Assembly: GCA_020628975.1 (NCBI GenBank)
Contig: JAHDEF010000019.1
Span: 1-15,977 of the forward strand
DNA length: 15,977 nt
Reading direction: 5' to 3'
From: Aquimarina sp.
GTDB lineage: Bacteria; Bacteroidota; Bacteroidia; Flavobacteriales; Flavobacteriaceae
Shown here: piece by piece, positions 7,242 to 13,985 of the stretch
Layout of the letters: each line of letters opens with the position of its first letter
How positions within the stretch are numbered: position 1 is the stretch's first letter
The notes under the pieces: model-generated
Told to the model about the DNA's origin: nothing
The model's database searches: none
Seen by the model: only the letters and a program-made list of their open reading frames with translations
Position numbers and translations under genes: made by a program

Positions 7242-8465
7242 ATGCTGATACGCTTATTAATTTTTATAGCCCTTATCATTGTAATAGAAGGGCTTTTTTA
7301 TAGAGGAATCATTCACAACCATTGGAATAGCACGCTCAAATGGAGCCATTTGCTATTTACTACGGCAGTGTACATCTTTTTTATTTATCAGATATTGAAA
7401 TTTGATCGTAGTCAAGGAGCTACGACATCATTTTACTGGGCACTAGGCTTTTTATTACTATCTATAGTCCCCAAATTGGTAAGCTTATTATTTTTAACGA
7501 TAACTGTTTTAGGAGATATACTTTGGAATACCGTTACTAAAGAACCCTCGAATTCACGTCGCCAATTTCTCAAAAACCTGAGTTTAGCAGTCGGTAGTAT
7601 CCCTTTTTTAGGAATTGTACATGGTATATGGAAAGGCCGTTATAATTTTAAAGTAATTCAGCATAAATTAGCTTTTTCTGATTTACCCAAAGCCTTTCAC
7701 GGTTTTAAAATTCTTCAAATATCAGATATTCATTCAGGTAGTTTTGATAATAAAGAAAAAATCGAATATGCTATTGACCTTATTAACCAACAAGAAGCTG
7801 ACATTTTATTATTTACTGGCGATATCGTAAACACTAAAGCCACTGAATTTCACCCTTGGATCGATACCTTTATTAAAATCAAATCGTTCCCTTGCGGTAA
7901 ATTTTCAGTACTCGGGAACCACGATTATGGAGAATATGTAACTTGGCCTTCAGAAAAAGATAAAGTAGCTAATTTTGAAGCTATAAAGAATTTACATCCT
8001 TCAGTAAATTTTCAATTATTATGCAATGAAAATGTAACTATTGAAAAAAATGCGCAGCAAATCAAACTTATTGGGGTTGAAAATTGGGGTAAAAACTTTA
8101 AACAAGCAGGGGATTTAAACAAAGCTTCTAAAGGAGTACTGCAAGACGATTTTAAAATATTAATGAGTCACGATCCATCTCATTGGGAGGAAGAGGTTAA
8201 AAACCATTCGAAAAATTATCATTTAACACTAAGCGGACATACACACGGTTTACAATTTGGCATTGAAATTCCTGGATTTATAAAATGGAGCCCCGTTCAA
8301 TACATATATAAGCAATGGGCAGGAATTTACAAAAATAATGACCGTTTTATAAATGTGAATCGTGGTTTTGGGTATCATGCTTTTCCCGGCCGTGTAGGTA
8401 TTTGGCCTGAAATTACCGTAATTGAATTACAGAATAAAGAACTCCAAGCCCAATTTAATGGCTGA
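7242..8465 (+). CDS. Membrane-anchored calcineurin-like metallophosphoesterase with internal Tat motif
   Basis: A 407-residue two-metal phosphoesterase resembling the YkuE/YaeI group, which acts on phosphoester substrates at or outside the membrane. The exact substrate is unknown. Metal ligands are all present: D162 and H164 (SDIHSG), D194 (TGDIV), N226/H227/D228 (LGNHDYG), H310 (SHDPSHW), H333 and H335 (SGHTHG). The N-terminal part is hydrophobic, with TMs at about 4-20, 36-53 and 64-94. Then SRRQFLK at residues 105-111 is a textbook twin-arginine motif, followed by a hydrophobic stretch at 113-129 without an obvious AxA cleavage site. Positive-inside reasoning places the Arg pair in the cytoplasm and the catalytic domain outside. 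The gene starts 4 nt after rpoN. Its last 39 nt overlap the convergent PorT-family gene. Confidence 0.88.
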   Translation: MLIRLLIFIALIIVIEGLFYRGIIHNHWNSTLKWSHLLFTTAVYIFFIYQILKFDRSQGATTSFYWALGFLLLSIVPKLVSLLFLTITVLGDILWNTVTKEPSNSRRQFLKNLSLAVGSIPFLGIVHGIWKGRYNFKVIQHKLAFSDLPKAFHGFKILQISDIHSGSFDNKEKIEYAIDLINQQEADILLFTGDIVNTKATEFHPWIDTFIKIKSFPCGKFSVLGNHDYGEYVTWPSEKDKVANFEAIKNLHPSVNFQLLCNENVTIEKNAQQIKLIGVENWGKNFKQAGDLNKASKGVLQDDFKILMSHDPSHWEEEVKNHSKNYHLTLSGHTHGLQFGIEIPGFIKWSPVQYIYKQWAGIYKNNDRFINVNRGFGYHAFPGRVGIWPEITVIELQNKELQAQFNG

Positions 8466-9137
8466 CATATTCTGCCTATCCTGATCACTTAACACGCCTC
8501 TTTTGAAAAAATCGATGATTGAATAATATACATGAAAATTCCAAGTGTTCCATCCAACACTAATGGTAGCCCCCATTCGCCATCTATTAATACCTTCAGG
8601 ATTTGTAAATTTAAACTGATCCCCTGATTCAGCCTCAAAACTAGTCTTAAATCTGGTTACATATCCAGCTCTAATACCTGTATAAATACGCCAAAATTTA
8701 TAGGATGTAGCGGTCGATGTGCGCCAACGAATTTGTAAAGGCACTTCCAATAATTGCGTGCTAAACCTATTGGTATCAATGATTAAATCAGTAGGCACTT
8801 CATAAGTAATATTTCCTGAGCTATTTGGCATTGCTACCAAATTATGATTATACACGTTTAAACTATATCCCAGCCCCAAACCAAGTGCCCAGTTTCTTCT
8901 ATTATTTATAGGGAAATCTCTTATAAAACCAGCATGTAATCCTCCTGAAAACCCCGACTGCGAGACATCTGGAGGCAAATTACTTAACACATTAAAAGTA
9001 GCCGAAATATAGAATTGATCTTCACGATAACGATTATCAACTTCATCATATACTTTCAGTGCCTTTTGGATTTGCGCATTTCCCAAAAAACACCATAGTA
9101 CTGAAATAATAACAAGTATGTGTTTTAAAATATTCAC
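8427..9137 (-). CDS. PorT-family outer-membrane beta-barrel protein
   Basis: A 236-residue protein with an N-terminal signal peptide (about 1-21, core ILVIISVLWCFLG, ending NAQ). Many alternating aromatic/polar strands follow (FSGGLHAGF, WALGLGLGYSLNVY, FWRIYTGIRAGYV, GATISVGWNTWNFHVYY), with a C-terminal strand AIKLGLEFFIL typical of barrels. This is the small-barrel fold of Bacteroidota annotated as PorT family or OMP_b-brl. It is probably not the T9SS component PorT/SprT itself, whose N-terminal region I recall as different. The start codon is GTG (9137-9135): an in-frame stop lies a few codons upstream and no ATG appears until past residue 80. It lies downstream of exbD2 on the same strand but beyond a terminator, and overlaps the phosphoesterase gene by 39 nt at the 3' end. 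Confidence 0.8.
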   Translation of the reverse strand: MNILKHILVIISVLWCFLGNAQIQKALKVYDEVDNRYREDQFYISATFNVLSNLPPDVSQSGFSGGLHAGFIRDFPINNRRNWALGLGLGYSLNVYNHNLVAMPNSSGNITYEVPTDLIIDTNRFSTQLLEVPLQIRWRTSTATSYKFWRIYTGIRAGYVTRFKTSFEAESGDQFKFTNPEGINRWRMGATISVGWNTWNFHVYYSIIDFFKRGVLSDQDRQNMSAIKLGLEFFIL

Positions 9138-9283
9138 CGATATAAAAGTGGATTAAATTCTACACTAAGATAGCTCTACAATAGCAAGGATAAAACATCC
9201 ACTCCAAAAAAATTGTTGAACCACTTTCGCTAGGAATTGTAAATGAATATTTAATCATTAAAGTTTCATATTTAGTTAAGGGG

Positions 9284-9303
9284 ATTTCCACCTGCGTGGA
9301 AAT
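9284..9303. repeat. Palindromic REP-like intergenic repeat
   Basis: ATTTCCAC (9284-9291), CTGC, GTGGAAAT (9296-9303) is a perfect 8-bp hairpin with a 4-nt loop, and AACGG follows. It resembles a mutated version of the widespread palindrome with ATTCCCGC / GCGGGAAT arms and trailing GACGG (dRS3-like), from memory. The 293-nt gap 9138-9430 otherwise holds only the exbD2 terminator and the region before the PorT-family gene. Confidence 0.5.
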
Positions 9304-9374
9304 AACGGTAACTGTACTTGAAATTTCATTTTAGGTTGATCCGAATTATAGAAATAAATACTATTCCCGCTAAA

Positions 9375-9403
9375 CAAAAAAGACTACCAAAAGGCAGTCT
9401 TCT
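9375..9403 (-). terminator. Terminator after exbD2
   Basis: Read leftward, the strand forms an AAGACTGCC...GGTAGTCTT hairpin (9380-9401, one internal mismatch, TTTT loop), followed by T residues complementary to A9375-A9380. It ends the exb transcription unit 28 nt after the exbD2 stop. The arms also pair on the plus strand, but no gene reads that way here. Confidence 0.7.
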
Positions 9404-9430
9404 TTACTATTTAATAAAATGTTGTATTGA

Positions 9431-9910
9431 TTATTTCTTCTTTGTAGGATCACCATTCAAAGTTGCATAATTAATCTTTAGCTGATTAACTTCTCTAAGT
9501 TGCTCTTTAACATCACCAATTAACCCCATATTAGTATTTTTATCTACTTTTAGAGCGGCTAGTAATTTCCCAACTTGAGTTTCACCAACTTTATTTCTGT
9601 TTTCTTGAACAAAAGTTTGAATTTCAGTAAGGTTACTTACTAATTTATCATTCAATTGAACTTTTGCCTCTGTACCAAATTTCTTATAACCTTCACCTGG
9701 CTTACCTGCATAAATATACATTACTGCTGAGCGACTTTCTAGCTTTTCAACTTGATCTGCATAAGGCAGCTTGTTATCAATCAATAAAGTATTTTCACGC
9801 ATTACCGTTGCCACCATGAAGAAGAAAAGTAACATAAATACAATATCAGGAAGCGATGCTGTTGATATCGCTGGAAGTTCTTTACCTCCTCCTTTTTTAA
9901 ATTTTGACAT
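9431..9910 (-). CDS. exbD: Biopolymer transport protein ExbD/TolR family, second copy
   Basis: A 159-residue inner-membrane protein with one TM near the N-terminus, STASLPDIVFMLLFFFMVAT at residues 16-35. It includes the TM aspartate D22 that ExbD/TolR needs for proton flow. A short basic cytoplasmic N-terminus (KFKKGGGK) precedes it, and a periplasmic domain of about 120 residues follows, ending in Lys-rich TKKK. With ExbB and the other ExbD it should use the proton gradient to energise TonB-type partners. It begins 25 nt after exbD1 and is the last gene before the terminator. The TM end (MRENTLLIDNKLPYA) differs from exbD1, so the copies are diverged rather than recent duplicates. Confidence 0.92.
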   Translation of the reverse strand: MSKFKKGGGKELPAISTASLPDIVFMLLFFFMVATVMRENTLLIDNKLPYADQVEKLESRSAVMYIYAGKPGEGYKKFGTEAKVQLNDKLVSNLTEIQTFVQENRNKVGETQVGKLLAALKVDKNTNMGLIGDVKEQLREVNQLKINYATLNGDPTKKK

Positions 9911-9935
9911 CTTTCTACTTTTTAATGCTTAACAA

Positions 9936-10535
9936 CTATTCTTTAGCCTCGGATTCAGAAATTTTCTCTGGAAACATTTTCTTTATTTCCTCTCTTTTCT
10001 TGTCCCATTCCTCTTTTTCTTCATCACTTTCAGCATCTTTCCATTTCTGAACGATACTTAAATACGATTCTCCAAAAAGACGTTGCGCTTCTCTATTTCT
10101 CAAGAAATTATAAGCTGCTATAAGTTCATTCTGAATAGCAATGTATGAAGCATAGTTTGTTTCACGGCTATTTTGAACTGATATTACAGCTTTATTAGGA
10201 TGAGCTGATAAATCCTCATCTTTTTTTCCTTTACAATAGGCACATTTTCCATCGCCGTTATTATCTAAGAAAGCAATAGTTGCTTCTCTTAAATCTTTAA
10301 GCTCCATTGGCTCCTCTTCAACCAAAAGCTGATTGTCTTTACTTACAATAACTGTAAATAAGTTTTTCTGCTTAATGATTGGCGGTTTAATTCTCTCATC
10401 AAATTTCGGCGGTAATTTACGATTGATTCCAGTATCGGACTCAATAGTTGTAGTTACCAAAAAGAAAATCAATAATAAGAATGCAATGTCGGCCATCGAG
10501 CCGGCATTAACTTCGGGTGCTGCTCTTTTTGCCAT
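9936..10535 (-). CDS. exbD: Biopolymer transport protein ExbD/TolR family, first copy
   Basis: A 199-residue single-pass inner-membrane protein. The TM is at about 12-31 (GSMADIAFLLLIFFLVTTTI) with the conserved proton-pathway Asp at D16. The periplasmic domain starts with IESDTGINRKLPP and a beta-rich stretch (LFTVIVSKDNQLLVEEE). It then has an insertion containing DNNGDGK at 91-97, an EF-hand-like acidic loop, and CAYC at 98-101. A long charged C-terminal helix (about 160-199) is another addition relative to plain ExbD of about 140 residues. The gene starts 5 nt after the four-helix membrane gene and exbD2 follows after 25 nt, so they are tightly linked. Both cysteines would face the periplasm, where a disulfide or metal site is possible. 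Confidence 0.92.
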   Translation of the reverse strand: MAKRAAPEVNAGSMADIAFLLLIFFLVTTTIESDTGINRKLPPKFDERIKPPIIKQKNLFTVIVSKDNQLLVEEEPMELKDLREATIAFLDNNGDGKCAYCKGKKDEDLSAHPNKAVISVQNSRETNYASYIAIQNELIAAYNFLRNREAQRLFGESYLSIVQKWKDAESDEEKEEWDKKREEIKKMFPEKISESEAKE

Positions 10536-10540
10536 ATTAA

Positions 10541-11014
10541 TTAATTGCTAATTGATTTTTTGATTCCTGATACCACCATAGCTCCTAAAGCGGTTGCAAT
10601 CAAAATATAAAACATTTTCAATCCTGCGTCAACCCATTTAGTTGTGGCAGCACCTACTTGTGTACCATCAATTAATATTACATCTTCACCAACTGCTGTG
10701 AAATAGGCTATTGCAATTACCACTGCAAAAATGGCTACACCAACCAATGTCTTTTTTAAACTTGACGGATTTTTAATTAACCCGTTAATGATTGATATTA
10801 CAGTTACTATTAAAAGTATTACTATAACTATTAACGCCACATTATATAATGGAGTTACAAAAGGAATGGTATCCTTAAGTGGTAAATCTAATGCTTCTTC
10901 TGCACCGTTTTCTAGCACTAGTGCATTAAGCCCTTTGCTCATAGTATAAAGTAATATCCCAGACACTACTCCAACTACCAAAACTAAATATGATACTATT
11001 TTTGAGATTTTCAT
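10541..11014 (-). CDS. Four-helix membrane protein of unknown function in the exb cluster
   Basis: I do not recognise a named family. The 157 residues contain four hydrophobic segments at about 6-23, 52-79, 88-107 and 130-150. Short polar links include an acidic stretch (ENGAEEALDLPLKD, about 35-48) between helices 1 and 2 and another (GEDVILIDG, 109-117) between 3 and 4. The C-terminus is basic (GIKKSISN). It lies between exbB and exbD1, with 5 nt to exbD1 and 98 nt back to exbB. This implies co-production with the ExbD proteins and a possible accessory or scaffold role in the motor; that role is inferred from position only. Confidence 0.85.
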   Translation of the reverse strand: MKISKIVSYLVLVVGVVSGILLYTMSKGLNALVLENGAEEALDLPLKDTIPFVTPLYNVALIVIVILLIVTVISIINGLIKNPSSLKKTLVGVAIFAVVIAIAYFTAVGEDVILIDGTQVGAATTKWVDAGLKMFYILIATALGAMVVSGIKKSISN

Positions 11015-11029
11015 GGTTTTCTTGTTTTT

Positions 11030-11056
11030 AAAAAAAGCCGACCGGTAGCCGGCTTT
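11030..11056 (-). terminator. Terminator-like hairpin between exbB and the downstream exb genes
   Basis: In the minus-strand transcript AAAGCCG (complement of 11050-11056) pairs with CGGCTTT (complement of 11034-11040) across a 9-nt loop, followed by a run of seven T (complement of 11030-11036). It lies 57 nt after the exbB stop and 16 nt before the next start. It may reduce read-through so that ExbB is made in excess of the ExbD proteins. Confidence 0.7.
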
Positions 11057-11112
11057 GTATGATAAAATTTACACTGTGCTTTTAGCAATACGCTATAAAG
11101 CATAGGCAACCA

Positions 11113-11889
11113 TTACTTCTTTTTGTTAGCTACTAAAATATCGATTAAAGAGATAGAAGCATCTTCCATATCGTTTACGATAGAATCGATTTTAGCTACG
11201 ATATAGTTGTAAAAAATCTGTAAGATAATAGCAACTACAAGTCCAAATACCGTTGTTAATAAGGCCACTTTAATACCTCCTGCAACTAACGAAGGATCCA
11301 TATCACCAGCAGACTGAATCTTATCAAATGCCTGGATCATACCTATTACCGTTCCCATAAACCCTAACATCGGTGCTAATGCGATAAATAATGATAACCA
11401 AGAAACATTTTTCTCTAATTGTCCCATTTGTACTCCACCGTAAGCTACTACTGCTTTTTCAGCAGCTTCAATGCTTTCATCAGCTCGGTCTAAACCTTGG
11501 TAGTAGATAGAGGCAACAGGCCCTTTTGTATTTCTACAAACTTCTTTAGCTGCTTCTACACCACCTTCAGCAAGCGCATCGCTAACATTTTTTTGAAGTT
11601 TCTTTGAGTTAGAAGTAGAAAGATTTAAAAAGATAATTCTTTCTATGGCGATAGCTAATCCTAAGATTAAACAAATCAATACGATTCCCATAAATTCAGG
11701 CCCCCCTTGAATAAAACGATCTTTTAATTCTTGGTGGAAAGATGTTTTAACTACTGGCGCATTTGTAACTTCCTCCTGTACTACTTCAACCGCTGTAGAT
11801 TCAACAGCAGCTTCTACTGTGTTAGCATTAGCAATGTTTGAAATCATCATTGCACCTGCGATAGCTAAAATTGAAAAAATTTTTTTCAT
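11113..11889 (-). CDS. exbB: MotA/TolQ/ExbB proton channel family protein
   Basis: A 258-residue inner-membrane channel subunit that forms the pentameric proton channel around ExbD. An N-terminal signal-like segment (1-22, ending NIANA) is followed by a Val/Glu-rich stretch. Three TMs then lie at about 66-89, 163-185 and 206-232. E83 (AIERII) is the charged residue at the end of TM1. Small and Thr residues line the later helices (APMLGFMGTVIGM, ALLTTVFGLVVA with T212/T213). The long cytoplasmic loop 90-160 contains ALAEGGVEAAKEVC and RADESIEAAEKAV, typical of the family. The leading extra segment is common in Bacteroidota ExbB. It heads the exb cluster with its own likely promoter, and a terminator hairpin follows it. 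Confidence 0.93.
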   Translation of the reverse strand: MKKIFSILAIAGAMMISNIANANTVEAAVESTAVEVVQEEVTNAPVVKTSFHQELKDRFIQGGPEFMGIVLICLILGLAIAIERIIFLNLSTSNSKKLQKNVSDALAEGGVEAAKEVCRNTKGPVASIYYQGLDRADESIEAAEKAVVAYGGVQMGQLEKNVSWLSLFIALAPMLGFMGTVIGMIQAFDKIQSAGDMDPSLVAGGIKVALLTTVFGLVVAIILQIFYNYIVAKIDSIVNDMEDASISLIDILVANKKK

Positions 11890-11982
11890 CTGTTCAAGTC
11901 TTAAGATTTTTTAAGTTTAATTTTTGTTTGTAATATTTAAATTGAAACACCTGTTTATTGCACTTGTTACAATGACAGATTT

Positions 11983-11990
11983 CAAAAATA
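11983..11990 (-). promoter_or_regulatory. Putative exbB -7 promoter box
   Basis: On the minus strand this reads TATTTTTG, an exact TAnnTTTG match, with TTTG (complement of 12015-12018) 24 nt upstream as a slightly over-spaced -33 candidate. It lies 94 nt before the exbB ATG and downstream of the asparaginase stop, so the exb genes need not depend on tatD-ansA transcription. Confidence 0.45.
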
Positions 11991-12060
11991 CATCAACATT
12001 TTTTTTAACGGTAACAAATAAATAAAAATTTAATCGTTTTATAAAATAGATTTGCCTTTT

Positions 12061-13065
12061 TTACCCCATTTCTCCGCAATAATCTTTAAAAAATGCTTCT
12101 TTGAATTCTAAAACGTTCGTTTTGTGCGGATAAAGCCACGAAGCTTTTACAATTATTGCCTCCAAAGTCATGTCTTTTGCGGGTATTACATTAAGTGTAT
12201 TTAAGGCACTACTAGTTTCATAAACTCCCTGAGACACCTGACCTTGAAAACATTGGGTTTTATTTATCACAATCCCTCCTTTTTTCACAAACCTTTGTAA
12301 CAATGTCAACACCCAAGCAAACGAAGGCAAATTTCCAGAACCAAAGGATTGAATGACTACAATTTTCACTCGATCGTGTAATAAATAGGTAATATCTTCT
12401 TTGGTAAGTAAGGGATGCCAACTCAAAACTACAATACCGTTTTGCAAAAAATTTGAAGGGTATTTGACTTTATTTCTTTCAGAAGAACGATATGACGGAT
12501 CAAATTTGCCTTTCTCGAATACAGGCAACGAGTTGGGGCTTCCAAAGGCATTAAGTTTCGAACTATGCACCTTAGTCGTTCTTGAAGCTAAAAATAATTT
12601 TTCATCAAAAAAAATTCCCACTTCATTAAAATACGCATTATCGCAACCATTTGCAATTGCAAAATTTACTGCTCCTAAAATATTTTTTTTAGCATCAGTT
12701 TCTTTATAAGTGATAGGAAATTGAGAACCTGTAAAAATTAATGGCTTACCGAACCCCTGAAGCATAAAACTACACGCAGTAGCTGAATAAGCCATCGTAT
12801 CTGTACCATGTAAAACTACAAAAGTATCATACGCTGACTGATGTTCATATATCATATCCGCAATAGCCTGCCATGTTTTAAAAGTAGCATTGGAAGAATC
12901 AATAGGGACTTCAAATTGTAAAGGAGTAATATTTGCAGCTATATTATTTAGTTCAGGAATTTCTCGCAACAATAGAGTCATTGAAAAAGGTACCAAAGCC
13001 CCTAATTCAGTATTCTTTTGCATACCTACAGTTCCTCCTGTGTATATTAACAATATATTCTTCAC
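12061..13065 (-). CDS. ansA: Type I L-asparaginase (cytoplasmic)
   Basis: It hydrolyses L-asparagine to aspartate and ammonia. The 334 residues match bacterial type I enzymes and no signal peptide is present, so it is cytoplasmic. Catalytic elements are YTGGTVGM with nucleophile T12, VPIDSSN near 53-59, the HGTDTMAYSA block with T88/D89, and K156 in FDEKLFLASRTTK, the position of the catalytic lysine in the E. coli enzyme. The start is GTG at 13065: a stop lies two codons upstream, and the next Met (residue 15) would remove the active-site loop. It begins 22 nt after tatD and is probably its co-transcribed partner. Glutaminase side activity cannot be judged from sequence. Confidence 0.93.
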   Translation of the reverse strand: MKNILLIYTGGTVGMQKNTELGALVPFSMTLLLREIPELNNIAANITPLQFEVPIDSSNATFKTWQAIADMIYEHQSAYDTFVVLHGTDTMAYSATACSFMLQGFGKPLIFTGSQFPITYKETDAKKNILGAVNFAIANGCDNAYFNEVGIFFDEKLFLASRTTKVHSSKLNAFGSPNSLPVFEKGKFDPSYRSSERNKVKYPSNFLQNGIVVLSWHPLLTKEDITYLLHDRVKIVVIQSFGSGNLPSFAWVLTLLQRFVKKGGIVINKTQCFQGQVSQGVYETSSALNTLNVIPAKDMTLEAIIVKASWLYPHKTNVLEFKEAFFKDYCGEMG

Positions 13066-13087
13066 CCCTTAAATTTATAGTTAAAAT

Positions 13088-13855
13088 TTATACACCAAAA
13101 ACTTGTTTTGAATTTTCTGTAGTCACTTTGGCTATTTCACTTAATGATAAATTATAAATACTTGAAAGTTTTTCAGCTATGTGAATTATGTAAGAAGGTT
13201 CATTTCTTTTGCCTCGAAAAGGAGTGGGTGCTAAATATGGTGCATCTGTCTCCAAAACAATCTGACTTAATGGGATTTCATGTAGAAATTTATCGATTTT
13301 TCCATTTTTAAATGTACTAACACCCCCTATACCTAATTTCATTTGATAGGAAATTGCTTTTTGTGCTTGCTCAAAATTTCCTGTAAAACAGTGAAAAATA
13401 CCGCGTAAATCTTCGGCTTTGTTACTTTCTAAAACTTCAAAGACCTCATCAAACGCATCTCGACAATGAATATTTATTGGTAATTGCTTTTCTTTGGCCC
13501 ATTGAATTTGAGTATTGAAAGCTTCTTGTTGTTGCGTTTTGAAGGATTTATCCCAATATAAATCCATTCCAATTTCACCAACAGCAAAAAAAGTTTCCTT
13601 ATCAAGCATATCTTTTACGTGCGCAAGTTCTTCTTTGTAATTCTCTTGTACATGTGTTGGATGTAAACCCATCATTAAAAACACTTGCTCTGGATACATT
13701 TTTTTCACCTCAAACATGGCATCCGTGTGAGTGGAGTCAATAGCTGGAATAAAAAAACGCTTTACCCCTGAGTCTATGGCTCTTTGAATCATCGCTACAC
13801 GGTCTTCATCAAATGCTTCACTATACAAGTGCGTATGCGTATCGGTTAAAATCAT
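13088..13855 (-). CDS. TatD-family metal-dependent hydrolase / DNase
   Basis: A 255-residue TIM-barrel metallohydrolase; characterised members are cytosolic 3'-5' exonucleases acting on DNA, and D-aminoacyl-tRNA hydrolysis is debated. Metal ligands are complete: H7 and H9 in TDTHTHL, E94 in AVGEIGMDLY, H130 in NIHCRDA, H155 in FHCFTGN and D204 in LETDAPYLAPTP. The start ATG 13855 gives the usual N-terminus directly at the DTHTH motif. It leads a two-gene unit with ansA (22-nt gap) and is transcribed divergently from the cellulase gene across 130 nt. It could be a YcfH-type rather than TatD-type member, so no symbol is given. Confidence 0.93.
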   Translation of the reverse strand: MILTDTHTHLYSEAFDEDRVAMIQRAIDSGVKRFFIPAIDSTHTDAMFEVKKMYPEQVFLMMGLHPTHVQENYKEELAHVKDMLDKETFFAVGEIGMDLYWDKSFKTQQQEAFNTQIQWAKEKQLPINIHCRDAFDEVFEVLESNKAEDLRGIFHCFTGNFEQAQKAISYQMKLGIGGVSTFKNGKIDKFLHEIPLSQIVLETDAPYLAPTPFRGKRNEPSYIIHIAEKLSSIYNLSLSEIAKVTTENSKQVFGV

Positions 13856-13940
13856 TTATTCTGAATTTAATACACAAATTAAACGATAAATTATCCTTTC
13901 ATCGAAGAAATAGAAGAACATATTGACGAAAAATCTGAAC

Positions 13941-13957
13941 AATATTTTAAAAATATT
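13941..13957. promoter_or_regulatory. 17-nt perfect palindrome upstream of the endoglucanase gene
   Basis: AATATTTT, A, AAAATATT is an exact inverted repeat in the 130-nt divergent gap, 28 nt before ATG 13986. A near-consensus TAGTTTTT follows it. It could be an operator for the cellulase gene; pure A/T content makes chance a real alternative. Confidence 0.3.
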
Positions 13958-13985
13958 CTAGTTTTTAATACATAAGACACTTACA

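Noticed and set aside
8427..9137. Calling the barrel the T9SS component PorT/SprT
   Set aside because: It shares the small-barrel fold, but the N-terminal region does not match what I recall of SprT, and the neighbours are not those of the T9SS gene.
10333..10949. Two 72-residue plus-strand frames opposite exbD1 and the four-TM gene
   Set aside because: They mirror real membrane-protein genes; hydrophobicity is a by-product of the antisense reading.
12401..13157. Three plus-strand frames of 60-102 residues opposite ansA and tatD
   Set aside because: Antisense shadows of complete enzymes with intact catalytic residues.
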